From: Advenella sp. S44
GTDB lineage: Bacteria; Pseudomonadota; Gammaproteobacteria; Burkholderiales; Burkholderiaceae_B
Length of the DNA stretch: 64,000 bases
Assembly: GCF_002810445.1 (NCBI RefSeq)
Contig: NZ_NEXS01000003.1
Coordinates: 1 to 64,000 of the forward strand
Reading direction: 5' to 3'
The first letter of the stretch is position 1, and every line of letters starts with the position of its first letter. The notes beneath the pieces were generated by a model. It worked only from the letters and a program-made list of their open reading frames with translations, was not told where the DNA came from and made no database searches. Shown here one piece after another: positions 51,304-59,807 of the stretch. The translations under genes were made by a program, and so were the position numbers.

Positions 51304-52500
51304 ATGGAAGTGTTAAGTTTGGCATCTGAGGTCATTGATCTGGAAAGACTGCAGACGCTCAGAAGAAAAATTCATATGAACCCGGAACTTAAGTACGAAG
51401 AGGTCAGTACCGCCAGGCTCATTGTCGAGCACCTTGACGCCTTGAATATTCAATATGAAGATAGAATTGGTGAGACTGGCATTGTTGCGACGATTCATGG
51501 ATTTAACCGCGATCGCGCTAACCCGGGGCGCACGATCGGACTGCGCGCGGACATGGACGCGTTGCCAATGCAAGAAACTAATCGCTTTGAACATGCCAGC
51601 AAAGTGGCCGGTAAAATGCACGCCTGTGGGCACGATGGCCACGTCTGCATGTTGCTTGGCGCGGCCGAATTATTGATTTCCAATAATATTTTTGATGGAA
51701 CGGTCCATCTGATTTTTCAGCCTGCTGAGGAAGGCGGGGCAGGCGCAAAGGCCATGATGGAAGCGGGCTTATTTGACAAATATCCCTGCGACGCTATTTT
51801 TGCGCTCCATAACTGGCCAGATCTTCCTTATGGCCAGATGGCGGTCAGGCCTGGGCCGATCATGGGTGCTTCTGTCCGTTTTGAAATTATTATTAGCGGA
51901 AAGGGAGGGCATGGCGCCTTACCGCACGAGGCCATTGATCCTATACCTATCGCGTGCGCTATTGTCTGCCAGCTGCAGACGCTTATATCCAGAAGTAAAA
52001 ATCCGCAAGATGTGGCCGTGCTGACTGTGGGTAAAATCGAATCTGGCATCATGGAAAATATTATTCCAGATGAGGCAAAAATTTTCGGAACATGTCGTAC
52101 GCTAACGACCAAAACACAGGCTGTATTAGTAGAGGGTCTGCATCGCGTTTCGACCGGCGTTGCACAGGCTCATGCTGCCCAGGCGGAGATTAAGATCAAA
52201 TATGGATATCCTGCTACGAATAATGATGAAGTTGAAGCCAAGTTCATGTTCGAGGCAATGAAAGACATGGTGGGACCGCAGGCGGCACATTTCGAGCTGC
52301 CTGCGGCCCTGACGGCCGAAGATTTTGCCTATATGCTGGAAAGTGTGCCCGGCGCTTACGGATGGATTGGTAATAACGTGCCGGGTCAGGAGAAAAGCCC
52401 ACTGCACAGCTCGAATTATGATTTTTGCGATAATAATTTATTATTGGGCGCAGCCTTCTGGCAGCATCTGGTCAAAAAACGCTTTGAAGCCGAAAGTTGA
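51304..52500 (+). CDS. M20 family amidohydrolase (hippurate hydrolase/N-acyl amino acid hydrolase type)
   Basis: A 398-residue metal-dependent amidohydrolase of peptidase family M20D. Metal-site motifs are GLRADMDALPM, MHACGHDGHVCMLLGAA and FQPAEEGGAGAKAMME; the dimerisation domain has SGKGGHGALPHEAIDPI and the end has a conserved HSSNYDF. Relatives release amino acids from N-acyl, hippurate or IAA-amino acid conjugates. The AAGGAG sits 6 bases before the ATG at 51304, so that start is preferred over the ATG at 51298. It is the last gene of the operon and ends in a hairpin. It could free an amino acid that the lyase-like protein then handles. Confidence 0.92.
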   Translation: MEVLSLASEVIDLERLQTLRRKIHMNPELKYEEVSTARLIVEHLDALNIQYEDRIGETGIVATIHGFNRDRANPGRTIGLRADMDALPMQETNRFEHASKVAGKMHACGHDGHVCMLLGAAELLISNNIFDGTVHLIFQPAEEGGAGAKAMMEAGLFDKYPCDAIFALHNWPDLPYGQMAVRPGPIMGASVRFEIIISGKGGHGALPHEAIDPIPIACAIVCQLQTLISRSKNPQDVAVLTVGKIESGIMENIIPDEAKIFGTCRTLTTKTQAVLVEGLHRVSTGVAQAHAAQAEIKIKYGYPATNNDEVEAKFMFEAMKDMVGPQAAHFELPAALTAEDFAYMLESVPGAYGWIGNNVPGQEKSPLHSSNYDFCDNNLLLGAAFWQHLVKKRFEAES

Positions 52501-52522
52501 TTCGCATCATCATGCGAGTCAA
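52497..52522 (+). terminator. Hairpin overlapping the M20 gene stop codon
   Basis: An 11-bp stem with one G-T pair (TTGATTCGCAT at 52497-52507, ATGCGAGTCAA at 52512-52522) and a 4-nt loop. It is not followed by a strong T run, so termination may be partial. Confidence 0.5.
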
Positions 52523-52970
52523 ATCGATTTCGGCGGAGCAGGATAGCAAATGATAAGCCAATAGTTAACAGGCGCTTAGGTTCATCTATCTGGCCTTGAC
52601 AGCGAAATTATGCCTTAGCAACAACAGTATCAATAGCGACCGATTTGAAATGGCGATTTTCCCCTGTCGCTAGTCATCCAGCGTTGCTTTGAAAGCTTGC
52701 TTCATACAATCTACAAACATATCCGTATCGATGTCCCGTAGCGCGATCTGAGGCTTGAGCATATAGCTTTTGAACGACCTGTACCATTACACCTTGGCCG
52801 CGTTGGGAAGCAACATGGAATGTCTGGTTTGAACCGGATGGAAACAATATATGCGTCGTGCCGCGAAAGTGCCGCAAAAATCGCCAAAATTGGTATGGGT
52901 TTCGGCGATAGGGTGCTGGCGCTGTGCATCAACCACAGTTGGCATTTTTTCTGTATCTGTTGCCTGACTG
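52523..52970. other. Gene-free stretch with possible relics
   Basis: No intact gene. On the plus strand, 52820-52965 reads ESAAKIAKIGMGFGDRVLAL, which resembles the early part of AMP-dependent acyl-CoA ligases (LGVGxGDRV region). On the minus strand an open tail ends at TAG 52670-52672 with DIDTDMFVDCMKQAFKATLD, which I cannot place. Both are probably remnants of genes lost by deletion. Identifications are weak. Confidence 0.3.
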
Positions 52971-53891
52971 TCATTGAGTCGATGTATACAAAATTTCTTT
53001 GATGAATTTTTCCACGGCGCGCGAGGCTGCTGTTAATGGATGTTGTCTGGATGTCGCGATCCAGGTGGTTTGCTGCACGCTCGGGCTGCACAAGTGTCGG
53101 GCAGTTAACTGATTATTGCTGATAGCTTTGACGTAGGTGCCTGCCGGGGACAGAGTGACAAGGCCGGACGCCAGCATGGCTTCCTGGATCAGCGACGAGG
53201 TACCGGCTTCCAAGGCAATATTGAGCGAGATTTCGTGATCGGCCGCAGCGCCAAGGATGTGGTCTGTAAGACTATTGGGACGGGCTGGCATGGCGATTGG
53301 AATTCCCTGCAGAACATTAAAGGGGATATCCTTCTGCCGAAATAAGGGATGATCGGGTGTGCCAATGACTGACACCTGTCCACGCATAAGCGGGTCGGCG
53401 TAAACCGGTCGGGCGCCGCCGTAGCGGTTGAACACACCGATATCAACGCGCCCCGAACTCAACCATTCCTCGACCTGCCCGCTGTAGGCTTCCAGCATCC
53501 GCAGTCGGATGCCCGGATGCGTGGATTGCAGACGGCGTACCAGGCTGGATGCCAAATGGCGCGAGACCAACGGAATGACGCCAACCGTGACGTCTCCGGT
53601 TAGTTGGGCACGGGTATCAGACACCAGAGCATCGAAAGCTTCCAGTTCGGCTATCAGGGATTGAACGCGCGGCATGATACGTTGCCCGAAATCGGTCAAG
53701 GCCACGCCACGACCGTGGCGATGAAAGAGTTTTTGACCTAAACGGCTCTCCAGACCGGCCACCCGTCTGCTCAATTGGGATTGCGAGACACCCATCGAAA
53801 TGGCGGCACGCAAGAAACTGCTATGACTGGCTACCCGGATAGCGGCTTTTAAACCTGCAACTGCGATGGAAGAGTCGACGGTATCGGTCAT
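52971..53891 (-). CDS. LysR family transcriptional regulator (CoA transferase/Bug locus)
   Basis: A 306-residue LysR-type regulator. The helix-turn-helix is at residues 10-70 (LKAAIRVASHSSFLRAAISM, then VSQSQLSRRVAGLESRLG); the effector domain includes VTVGVIPLVSRHLAS and VDIGVFNRYGG. The ATG at 53891 matches family length; an in-frame start at 53945 would add 18 residues. It is divergent from the CoA transferase gene and likely regulates the CoA transferase, Bug and reductase genes. Confidence 0.92.
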   Translation of the reverse strand: MTDTVDSSIAVAGLKAAIRVASHSSFLRAAISMGVSQSQLSRRVAGLESRLGQKLFHRHGRGVALTDFGQRIMPRVQSLIAELEAFDALVSDTRAQLTGDVTVGVIPLVSRHLASSLVRRLQSTHPGIRLRMLEAYSGQVEEWLSSGRVDIGVFNRYGGARPVYADPLMRGQVSVIGTPDHPLFRQKDIPFNVLQGIPIAMPARPNSLTDHILGAAADHEISLNIALEAGTSSLIQEAMLASGLVTLSPAGTYVKAISNNQLTARHLCSPSVQQTTWIATSRQHPLTAASRAVEKFIKEILYTSTQ

Positions 53892-54032
53892 TTCAGGTCG
53901 TTTTTCCTGTTTGTTTTGGGCTGTGGGCAGAATTGCATAAATCACATATCTGATATCCCGAAACTACGCATTCATCATATATCAGAGGCTCTAGAATCGT
54001 CTACAGATTATAACTTTCAGGGAACAAGAATT

Positions 54033-55241
54033 TTGACTTCTGACAACGCTCACGGCCCGCTGCATGGTTTACGTATTCTTGATTTGTCGACGGTTATAGC
54101 AGGGCCTTATGCATCGACGTTGCTGGCAGACTTAGGAGCCGAAGTCATTAAAGTGGAATTGCCCGGCCTAGGTGATGGCTTGCGCGCCTTGGCGCCGCAC
54201 AAGAATGGCGTTCCCCTTTGGTGGAAAGTGACCAATCGCAACAAGCGCGGCATAACGCTCGATCTTCGCAAGGCGGGGGCGAAAACCGTGCTGGAACGGC
54301 TTTTGCCAGAATTCGACGTGATCGTCGAGAACTTTCGGCCTGATACCCTGGACCACTGGGGTATTACCAAGGAATGGATGCATGGTATTAACCGACGTCT
54401 GATCATCTTGCGTGTAACAGGCTTTGGGCAGACAGGTCCTTATCGCAATCGTCCCGGTTTTGCGCGCGTCTTTGAATCAATGAGCGGCTTTACTCGCATG
54501 TGCGGCGAAGTGGGAGGCAGCCCATTGCATCTGGGTTATCCCGTCTCGGATGCGGTCGGTGGCCTGTTCGGTGCGATCGGCATCCTGGCTGAACTCAGTC
54601 GCTTGCGCGCGCACCCGGAGAGCAGCGGTCAGGAAATTGATGTGTCTGTTACCGAAGCCATGTTACGGACTCTGGATTTTCTGGCCATCGAATATGACCA
54701 GTTGGGAGCAACACGCGTCGGTTCGGGCAATTTGAGTCAGTACGCAGCTCCGGGCAACATCTATCGCACTCAGGATGGTAAATGGGCGTCCATTGCGGCA
54801 TCCACCCAAAGCATTTACGAAAGGCTATGCCATGCCCTGGATTTACCGGCTTTGTTGGAGGATCCCCGTTTCGTGGACAATCCCACGCGTGTAATTCATC
54901 GAGAGGTGTTGGATGGCGTGCTATCCGAGCGTATCGCCAGCCTGACACTTCAGGAGCTGCAGCAACGGCTGGATCGTGCACATGTCGGTTTTTCACCCAT
55001 TTACGATGCATCGGATGTCATGGCTGACCCGCATTTTCAAGCACGGGAAGCCATCGTTACTGTGGACGACGACCAACTGGGGCCCGTACGTATGCAATGT
55101 GTTGTGCCGCGCTTTTCCGAAACGCCAGGGAGGGTCCACAGCACGGGGCCTGGCATCGGTCAGGATAACGAGGCCGTTTATGCCTCGTTAGGCTTTAATG
55201 ATCAGGAAATTGAAGAAATGCGCCATCAGGGCGTGATATAG
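54033..55241 (+). CDS. Family III CoA transferase (CaiB/BaiF), atypical active site
   Basis: About 402 residues from a TTG at 54033 (AGGGAAC upstream); the frame is open to 53916 but the extra residues do not fit the family. It starts HGLRILDLSTVIAGPYASTL and has IVENFRPDTLDHWG and VTGFGQTGPYRNRPGFARVF. At the place of the usual catalytic aspartate (GYDxxxQ in other members) this one has GFARVFESM, with Ala144 where Asp is expected. That pattern may mark a subfamily with a different nucleophile or a non-transferase role. It is followed by a Bug receptor gene 48 bp downstream. Confidence 0.87.
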   Translation: MTSDNAHGPLHGLRILDLSTVIAGPYASTLLADLGAEVIKVELPGLGDGLRALAPHKNGVPLWWKVTNRNKRGITLDLRKAGAKTVLERLLPEFDVIVENFRPDTLDHWGITKEWMHGINRRLIILRVTGFGQTGPYRNRPGFARVFESMSGFTRMCGEVGGSPLHLGYPVSDAVGGLFGAIGILAELSRLRAHPESSGQEIDVSVTEAMLRTLDFLAIEYDQLGATRVGSGNLSQYAAPGNIYRTQDGKWASIAASTQSIYERLCHALDLPALLEDPRFVDNPTRVIHREVLDGVLSERIASLTLQELQQRLDRAHVGFSPIYDASDVMADPHFQAREAIVTVDDDQLGPVRMQCVVPRFSETPGRVHSTGPGIGQDNEAVYASLGFNDQEIEEMRHQGVI

Positions 55242-55289
55242 ACGGCAGCAGAACGAGATCAGGTCTACAACAAGTGAAGGAGACTTTTG

Positions 55290-56243
55290 ATGAAAAAGCT
55301 GATTTTTTTCCTGGTGATGGCGATGATCGCTTCAATCGCCCAGGCGCAAAGCGATAAGGTAAATAAGATTATTGTTGGGTTTCCTCCCGGGCAGGCGACA
55401 GACCAGGTTGCACGCCTGCTTGCGCAGGAACTGTCAAGCGAACTGCAGGAAAACTTCATTGTGGAAAATCGACCGGGCCAAGGCGGCAGCGTGGCCCTGG
55501 CGGCACTCAAGCGCAGCGAGCCGGATGGTCGTACCATGGTTTTGGCAGCGCTGGCTTCGCTGGTAGTCAATCCTCATCTTTATAAAAATGTGGGATATGC
55601 GACGCTCAGTGATTTCGAGCCTGTAGCGTTGGTGGCAGATCTTCCCATGCTGTTGGTCGTCAATCCCAAGGTGCCCGCGCGTTCCTATCAGGAACTGGTC
55701 AGCTATGTCAAAGACCACCCGGGTAAATTGAATTATGCGTCATCGGGTAATGGAACGTTGTCGCATTTGGGAATGGAAGAGCTCAAGCAGCATACAGCGA
55801 TGAAAATAGCACATATACCCTATTCAGGCAGTGCTCGCTCGATGGCAGACGTGGTTGGTGGCGGGGTTCAGGCCGCCATCGATACCGTAGCTGTCACTCA
55901 GACACAGATACGCGCTGGCAACTTACGGCTTCTGGCGACGACTTATTCTGAAAGATTACCGGCCTTTCCGGATGTGCCGACCATCGCCGAGCTGGGAGTA
56001 AAGGACTTTAGGCTTAGCGCGTGGCTTGGACTGATGATGCCTAAGGGAGTGTCCCCGGATCGCGTGGCCAGGCTGAATAAAGCTGCAATGAAGGTAATCC
56101 AGTCAGAAGTGGTACGTAGCAAGTACGCCGCGTTAGGCGCCGTCCCGCGCACTATGCCAACGCCCGAGTTTCGTCGATTCATGGCAGCCGAGTACGAACG
56201 TTGGGGAAATGGCGTGCATCAGGCAGCTTTAACGGTTGACTAA
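55290..56243 (+). CDS. Bug family tripartite tricarboxylate transporter substrate-binding protein
   Basis: A 317-residue exported Bug/TctC receptor; the signal peptide ends near SIAQAQSD. Landmarks are KIIVGFPPGQATDQVARLLA, VENRPGQGGSVALAALKRSE, PDGRTMVLAAL and HIPYSGSARSMADVVGGGVQ. The ATG at 55290 has AAGGAG about 8 bp upstream. It lies between the CoA transferase and the AcuI-like reductase in one transcription direction. Confidence 0.92.
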   Translation: MKKLIFFLVMAMIASIAQAQSDKVNKIIVGFPPGQATDQVARLLAQELSSELQENFIVENRPGQGGSVALAALKRSEPDGRTMVLAALASLVVNPHLYKNVGYATLSDFEPVALVADLPMLLVVNPKVPARSYQELVSYVKDHPGKLNYASSGNGTLSHLGMEELKQHTAMKIAHIPYSGSARSMADVVGGGVQAAIDTVAVTQTQIRAGNLRLLATTYSERLPAFPDVPTIAELGVKDFRLSAWLGLMMPKGVSPDRVARLNKAAMKVIQSEVVRSKYAALGAVPRTMPTPEFRRFMAAEYERWGNGVHQAALTVD

Positions 56244-56325
56244 TATTTAGCAGCGTGGCGACAGGGTTAAAACTGCACGCGCGGCGGGCGGCACAAAATT
56301 AAATCGTATTATCACAGGAGCGAAA

Positions 56326-57312
56326 ATGTTTAACGCATTGGTAATAGAGAAGGATGAAAAGGGGTATAGAGCCGTTCAGACCCGACTGGACACTGCACAA
56401 CTGCCCGAAGGGGACGTTCTGATCGACGTTCAGCACTCTACTTTAAATTACAAGGACGCCCTGGCCATCACCGGTAAGGGACCGGTTGTTCGTCAATTTC
56501 CCATGATTCCGGGCATAGATTTGTCCGGCACTGTACGGGAAAGCCGGCATCCCGATTTCAAGACAGGCGATGCCGTCATTATGAATGGATGGGGCATGGG
56601 CGAGACGCATTGGGGTGGGATGGCGCAGAAGGCGAAAGTGCAAGGCGAGTGGCTGATACGGCGGCCGGATGCTATTACATCCGAGCAGGCGATGGCTATC
56701 GGCACAGCCGGCTACACCGCCATGCTTTGTGTTATGGCGCTGCAAAAGCATGGCCTTGAGGCCGGCGATGGCGACATCCTGGTTACGGGCGCCGCAGGTG
56801 GCGTCGGCAGTGTGGCGGTGGCGTTGCTGAGCACACTTGGCTACCGTGTCATGGCCTCTACCGGTCGGCCCGACGAGGGGGACTACCTGAAGTGTCTGGG
56901 CGCAGCGGATATTATTGACCGCAATACACTGAGCGCGCCCGGCAAACCGCTGGCCAAGGAGCGCTGGGCGGGCGCTGTCGATAGTGTGGGCAGCCATACG
57001 CTGGTCAATGTATGCGCGGGAACGCGATATGGCGGTATTGTCGCCGCTTGCGGCTTGGCGCAAGGAATGGATTTTCCGGCTACGGTAGCACCGTTCATTT
57101 TACGTGGCATTACCCTGGCGGGCATTGACAGTGTGTATTGTCCCCGTAAACATCGCCAGGCTGCCTGGGATTCGCTTGCTCGCGATCTCGATCCGGCCAA
57201 ACTGGCGGTGATCGGCCAGAAAATCATATCGCTGGAGCAGACGCTTGCATCGGCCAGTGAATTACTGGAGGGAAAAGTGCGCGGCCGGGTGGTGGTGGAT
57301 GTGAATCGCTGA
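56326..57312 (+). CDS. acuI: YhdH/AcuI family quinone oxidoreductase (acryloyl-CoA reductase-like)
   Basis: A 328-residue medium-chain dehydrogenase/reductase without zinc ligands. Landmarks are STLNYKDALAITGKGPVVRQ, FPMIPGIDLSGTV, the NADPH-binding VTGAAGGVGSVAVALL and MASTGRPDEGDYLKCLGA. YhdH/AcuI proteins reduce acryloyl-CoA to propionyl-CoA with NADPH. The start has CAGGAG upstream. It is the third gene after the CoA transferase and Bug receptor, which suggests that an unsaturated CoA ester is an intermediate; the exact substrate is inference. Confidence 0.9.
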   Translation: MFNALVIEKDEKGYRAVQTRLDTAQLPEGDVLIDVQHSTLNYKDALAITGKGPVVRQFPMIPGIDLSGTVRESRHPDFKTGDAVIMNGWGMGETHWGGMAQKAKVQGEWLIRRPDAITSEQAMAIGTAGYTAMLCVMALQKHGLEAGDGDILVTGAAGGVGSVAVALLSTLGYRVMASTGRPDEGDYLKCLGAADIIDRNTLSAPGKPLAKERWAGAVDSVGSHTLVNVCAGTRYGGIVAACGLAQGMDFPATVAPFILRGITLAGIDSVYCPRKHRQAAWDSLARDLDPAKLAVIGQKIISLEQTLASASELLEGKVRGRVVVDVNR

Positions 57313-57779
57313 ACCGCAGAATCATCTTCTGCCGTATCGAGTGCTAAAGCTGATGCTGCGTGCCAGGAGGACCTCGCACACATCATCTCGTCAATACCCA
57401 GGTGCTTGCCAAGCAATGGCGGAATTGGTTTTTAAAAATTTTGACTACTGGTTTTCGAACAAACGGCCAACCGCCCCCGTATTGACGCCCGAGGTGACAG
57501 CCGAGATGTTTTCTCAGGATTGGCATTTGCAGGGACAGATTGCGCTAGTGCTCCGAGGGCGTGGTCTATCGGATGAAAGCATGAATCGGCTTACGCTGAC
57601 ACGAGACTGGCGCGGCCAGAAGTTTCCAGGAGACGCGAAGCTATTGACTGCGCCAGCCGTTGATGGCAGGGAATGCTGCTTGCCGCCGCACATCGGCGTG
57701 AACGGGAGGCGGTGGTAGAGCGACGGGTTGATGCCGAAGTGAATGTCGCTACGCCACGGGTTAACGATACTCGCGCAAA
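57313..57779. other. Gene-free stretch with an unrecognised open frame
   Basis: A 125-codon plus-strand frame (57341-57718) has NFDYWFSNKRPTAPVLTPEV in its middle and no Shine-Dalgarno or known domain. A neighbouring frame continues to a stop at 57780 with REAVVERRVDAEVNVATPRV, as if one coding region had been frameshifted. I cannot identify it and consider it a decayed gene end. Confidence 0.3.
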
Positions 57780-58472
57780 TTAGGATGGCTCTGCGTCGAA
57801 CCGCTGGATGAGGTCTTCGACGGCCGCAGCATGTTGCATACGCAATACGGCTTCGGCCTGTTGCAGGTCATGACGCCGCAGCGCCTCGATCAGCATGCGT
57901 TTTTCGCGTACAAGACCACGCTGGCGTGCCTCTCCATAACCAAATTGGCGCCGGAACGAACCGATCAGCTCCCAGCCGCGTTCGAAAACACGCAATGCCT
58001 CCATATTGCCGCCGATTTCCATTAACTTACCGTGAAACTTGCGGTTCAGCCTGAGTGAAGCGTCAAGATCGTCTCGTTCCACCGCCTCGGCAAAGTCGTC
58101 AACAATGTCTGAGAGTAGCTGAAGTTTGGCGGTTGTCAGGTATTTGATGCTGCGGCGAATCGCAAAAATGCGCAACTCCGTATTCAATTCAAACAAATCC
58201 TCGATGAATTGGCGGTCCAACCGGCGTACGGTTGCGCCCCGGTTCGGTGCGATTTCGACCAGGCCTTCCCCTTCAAGGGTGCGCAAGGCTTCACGAACGG
58301 GCATGGCACTGAAATTCAATTGGCGGGACAGTTCGGCTACTTTCAGGCGTTCGGTAGGAGAGTAGCGTCCCGCGAGAATAGCCTCTCGTATGACTTCAGT
58401 GACTTTGTCTACGACAGTCGACGAAATGTCGTCAGCCTTGGCAGGGATGGTTTTTTTTGTACGGGTAGTCAT
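57780..58472 (-). CDS. GntR family transcriptional regulator (FCD/FadR subfamily)
   Basis: A 230-residue GntR regulator. The winged helix is at about residues 18-85 (VTEVIREAILAGRYSPTERL, then FSAMPVREALRTLEGEGLVE); the C-terminal FCD ligand domain shows LRLNRKFHGKLMEIGGN with a metal-type histidine and IEALRRHDLQQAEAVLRMQH. It is the last gene of the minus-strand CoA-ester operon (63875 to 57780), so it probably represses that operon and itself. TTTGATCAAA-type palindromes upstream of the first two genes are candidate sites. Confidence 0.92.
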   Translation of the reverse strand: MTTRTKKTIPAKADDISSTVVDKVTEVIREAILAGRYSPTERLKVAELSRQLNFSAMPVREALRTLEGEGLVEIAPNRGATVRRLDRQFIEDLFELNTELRIFAIRRSIKYLTTAKLQLLSDIVDDFAEAVERDDLDASLRLNRKFHGKLMEIGGNMEALRVFERGWELIGSFRRQFGYGEARQRGLVREKRMLIEALRRHDLQQAEAVLRMQHAAAVEDLIQRFDAEPS

Positions 58473-58519
58473 GTAAAGAATCTGGTGCGGTGACAGAGTA
58501 TTTTACGCCAGACAGAGGC

Positions 58520-59284
58520 TTATCGGCCTGAAAAAACGGGTCTTCTTTTTTCCAGAAATGCCGCAATCCCTTCATTATGATCATGAGTCTGCCATAGTAG
58601 CAGCTTACGTTCGAGACTCAGGCTTTCGTCCAGCGATTTGGTGTAAGTCATTAGAACCTCTTCTTTGATCATTCGGACGGCGATCGGCGACATGTCGCCG
58701 ATCGTCTGGGCAATTTCACAGGCGCGAGCGAGCGCGCCGCCCGCAGGCGTGATTTCGGTCGCCAGACCCCAATCGCAGGCCTTCGGGCCGTCTATTAGCG
58801 AGCCTGTCATAATCATCCACATAGCCCGGGATTTGCCTATCGCACGCGGCAGGCGTTGCGTACCGCCATCGCCCGGGAACGCCCCGATTTTGACTTCGGG
58901 CAGGCCAAACCTGGCGTTCTGGCCAGCAATGACAATGTCGCATAGCAATGTCATCTCGCAGCCTCCGCCTAAAGCGTAACCTTCGACGGCGGCGATCAGG
59001 GGCTTGGGAAAGTTCTCCAGAGTTTTCCAGGCGAGCAGCCGTTCACTCTGGCCCCACATGGGAATTCCCGTGTTTGACATTTCTTTAATATCGGCGCCCG
59101 CGCAAAAGGCCTTATCGTCGCCGGTCAGTACAACGACGCGTACTGAATCGTCATTCTGTGCTGCATGCAATGCAGTAGCGGTCTCCTGTAGCAGGGCTAG
59201 ACTGAGTGCGTTACGGGCATGTGGCCGGTTAAATCGGATCACCTGGGTAGACGGGGCAAGCGCAGAGACCTGGATGTTAGGCAT
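58520..59284 (-). CDS. Enoyl-CoA hydratase/isomerase (crotonase family)
   Basis: A 254-residue crotonase. CoA and oxyanion-hole motifs are KAFCAGADIKEMS and GYALGGGCEMTLL; both hydratase glutamates appear retained, E110 in GGGCE and E130 in FGLPEVKIGAFPG. The C-terminal AFLEKRRPVFSG is typical. It would add water to a 2-enoyl-CoA. The ATG at 59284 follows AAAGGAAC and lies 10 bp after the MaoC stop. Confidence 0.92.
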   Translation of the reverse strand: MPNIQVSALAPSTQVIRFNRPHARNALSLALLQETATALHAAQNDDSVRVVVLTGDDKAFCAGADIKEMSNTGIPMWGQSERLLAWKTLENFPKPLIAAVEGYALGGGCEMTLLCDIVIAGQNARFGLPEVKIGAFPGDGGTQRLPRAIGKSRAMWMIMTGSLIDGPKACDWGLATEITPAGGALARACEIAQTIGDMSPIAVRMIKEEVLMTYTKSLDESLSLERKLLLWQTHDHNEGIAAFLEKRRPVFSGR

Positions 59285-59294
59285 AGTCGTTCCT

Positions 59295-59783
59295 TTAGGC
59301 CGATGTCTGCTGGGCTGGTTTTCGATATAGTAGCGAGGCATGCTCGGCGTCAATCACGGTTTCGTCATGCTGATTGATCAGAGTGGTGCGCTCGATAATG
59401 ATGCCGTGGGGGCCGTTACGGCTTTCTCGTTTGCTGATGAATTCTACTCGTACGTGTACCGTATCGCCGGTAACGATTGGTTTTCTGAATCTGACTTTGT
59501 CCCAGCCAAGCGAGGCGACCGACGTGTTCTGATAAAGCTGCAATTCCGCCTTCAGGCCCTCAATGATCGAAAGGCCGAATAGCCCATGAACGATGGGGAC
59601 GCCGAACTGTGTGTTGCGGCAGTATTTCTCATCGGTGTGCAGTGGATGCTGATCGCGCGTGAGATCAGCGAATCGTCTGATTTCCTGGTTGGTAAAAGTG
59701 TGGGAATCTGTCAAAACAACATCACCTATTTCGACATCTTCGTAGTAAAGGTCGACGAAAGCTTCACGTGGTTTGGTTTGCAT
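59295..59783 (-). CDS. MaoC family (R)-hydratase-like protein
   Basis: A 162-residue hot-dog-fold protein. The hydratase motif is LTRDQHPLHTDEKYCRNTQF (Asp and His five apart), followed by PIVHGLFGLSI and GDTVHVRVEF. MaoC proteins hydrate enoyl-CoA to (R)-3-hydroxyacyl-CoA, complementary to the crotonase next to it. Having both hydratase types in one operon suggests two distinct unsaturated intermediates. Confidence 0.9.
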   Translation of the reverse strand: MQTKPREAFVDLYYEDVEIGDVVLTDSHTFTNQEIRRFADLTRDQHPLHTDEKYCRNTQFGVPIVHGLFGLSIIEGLKAELQLYQNTSVASLGWDKVRFRKPIVTGDTVHVRVEFISKRESRNGPHGIIIERTTLINQHDETVIDAEHASLLYRKPAQQTSA

Positions 59784-59807
59784 GATAAATGTCTCGAAAG
59801 AAGTAAT

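Noticed and set aside
58520-59284. Possible loss of a catalytic glutamate in the crotonase (Trp156 in RAMWMIMTG where relatives often have MEM)
   Set aside because: The two catalytic glutamates of enoyl-CoA hydratase are 20 residues apart, in GGGCE and in the later PE motif; both (E110, E130) are present here.
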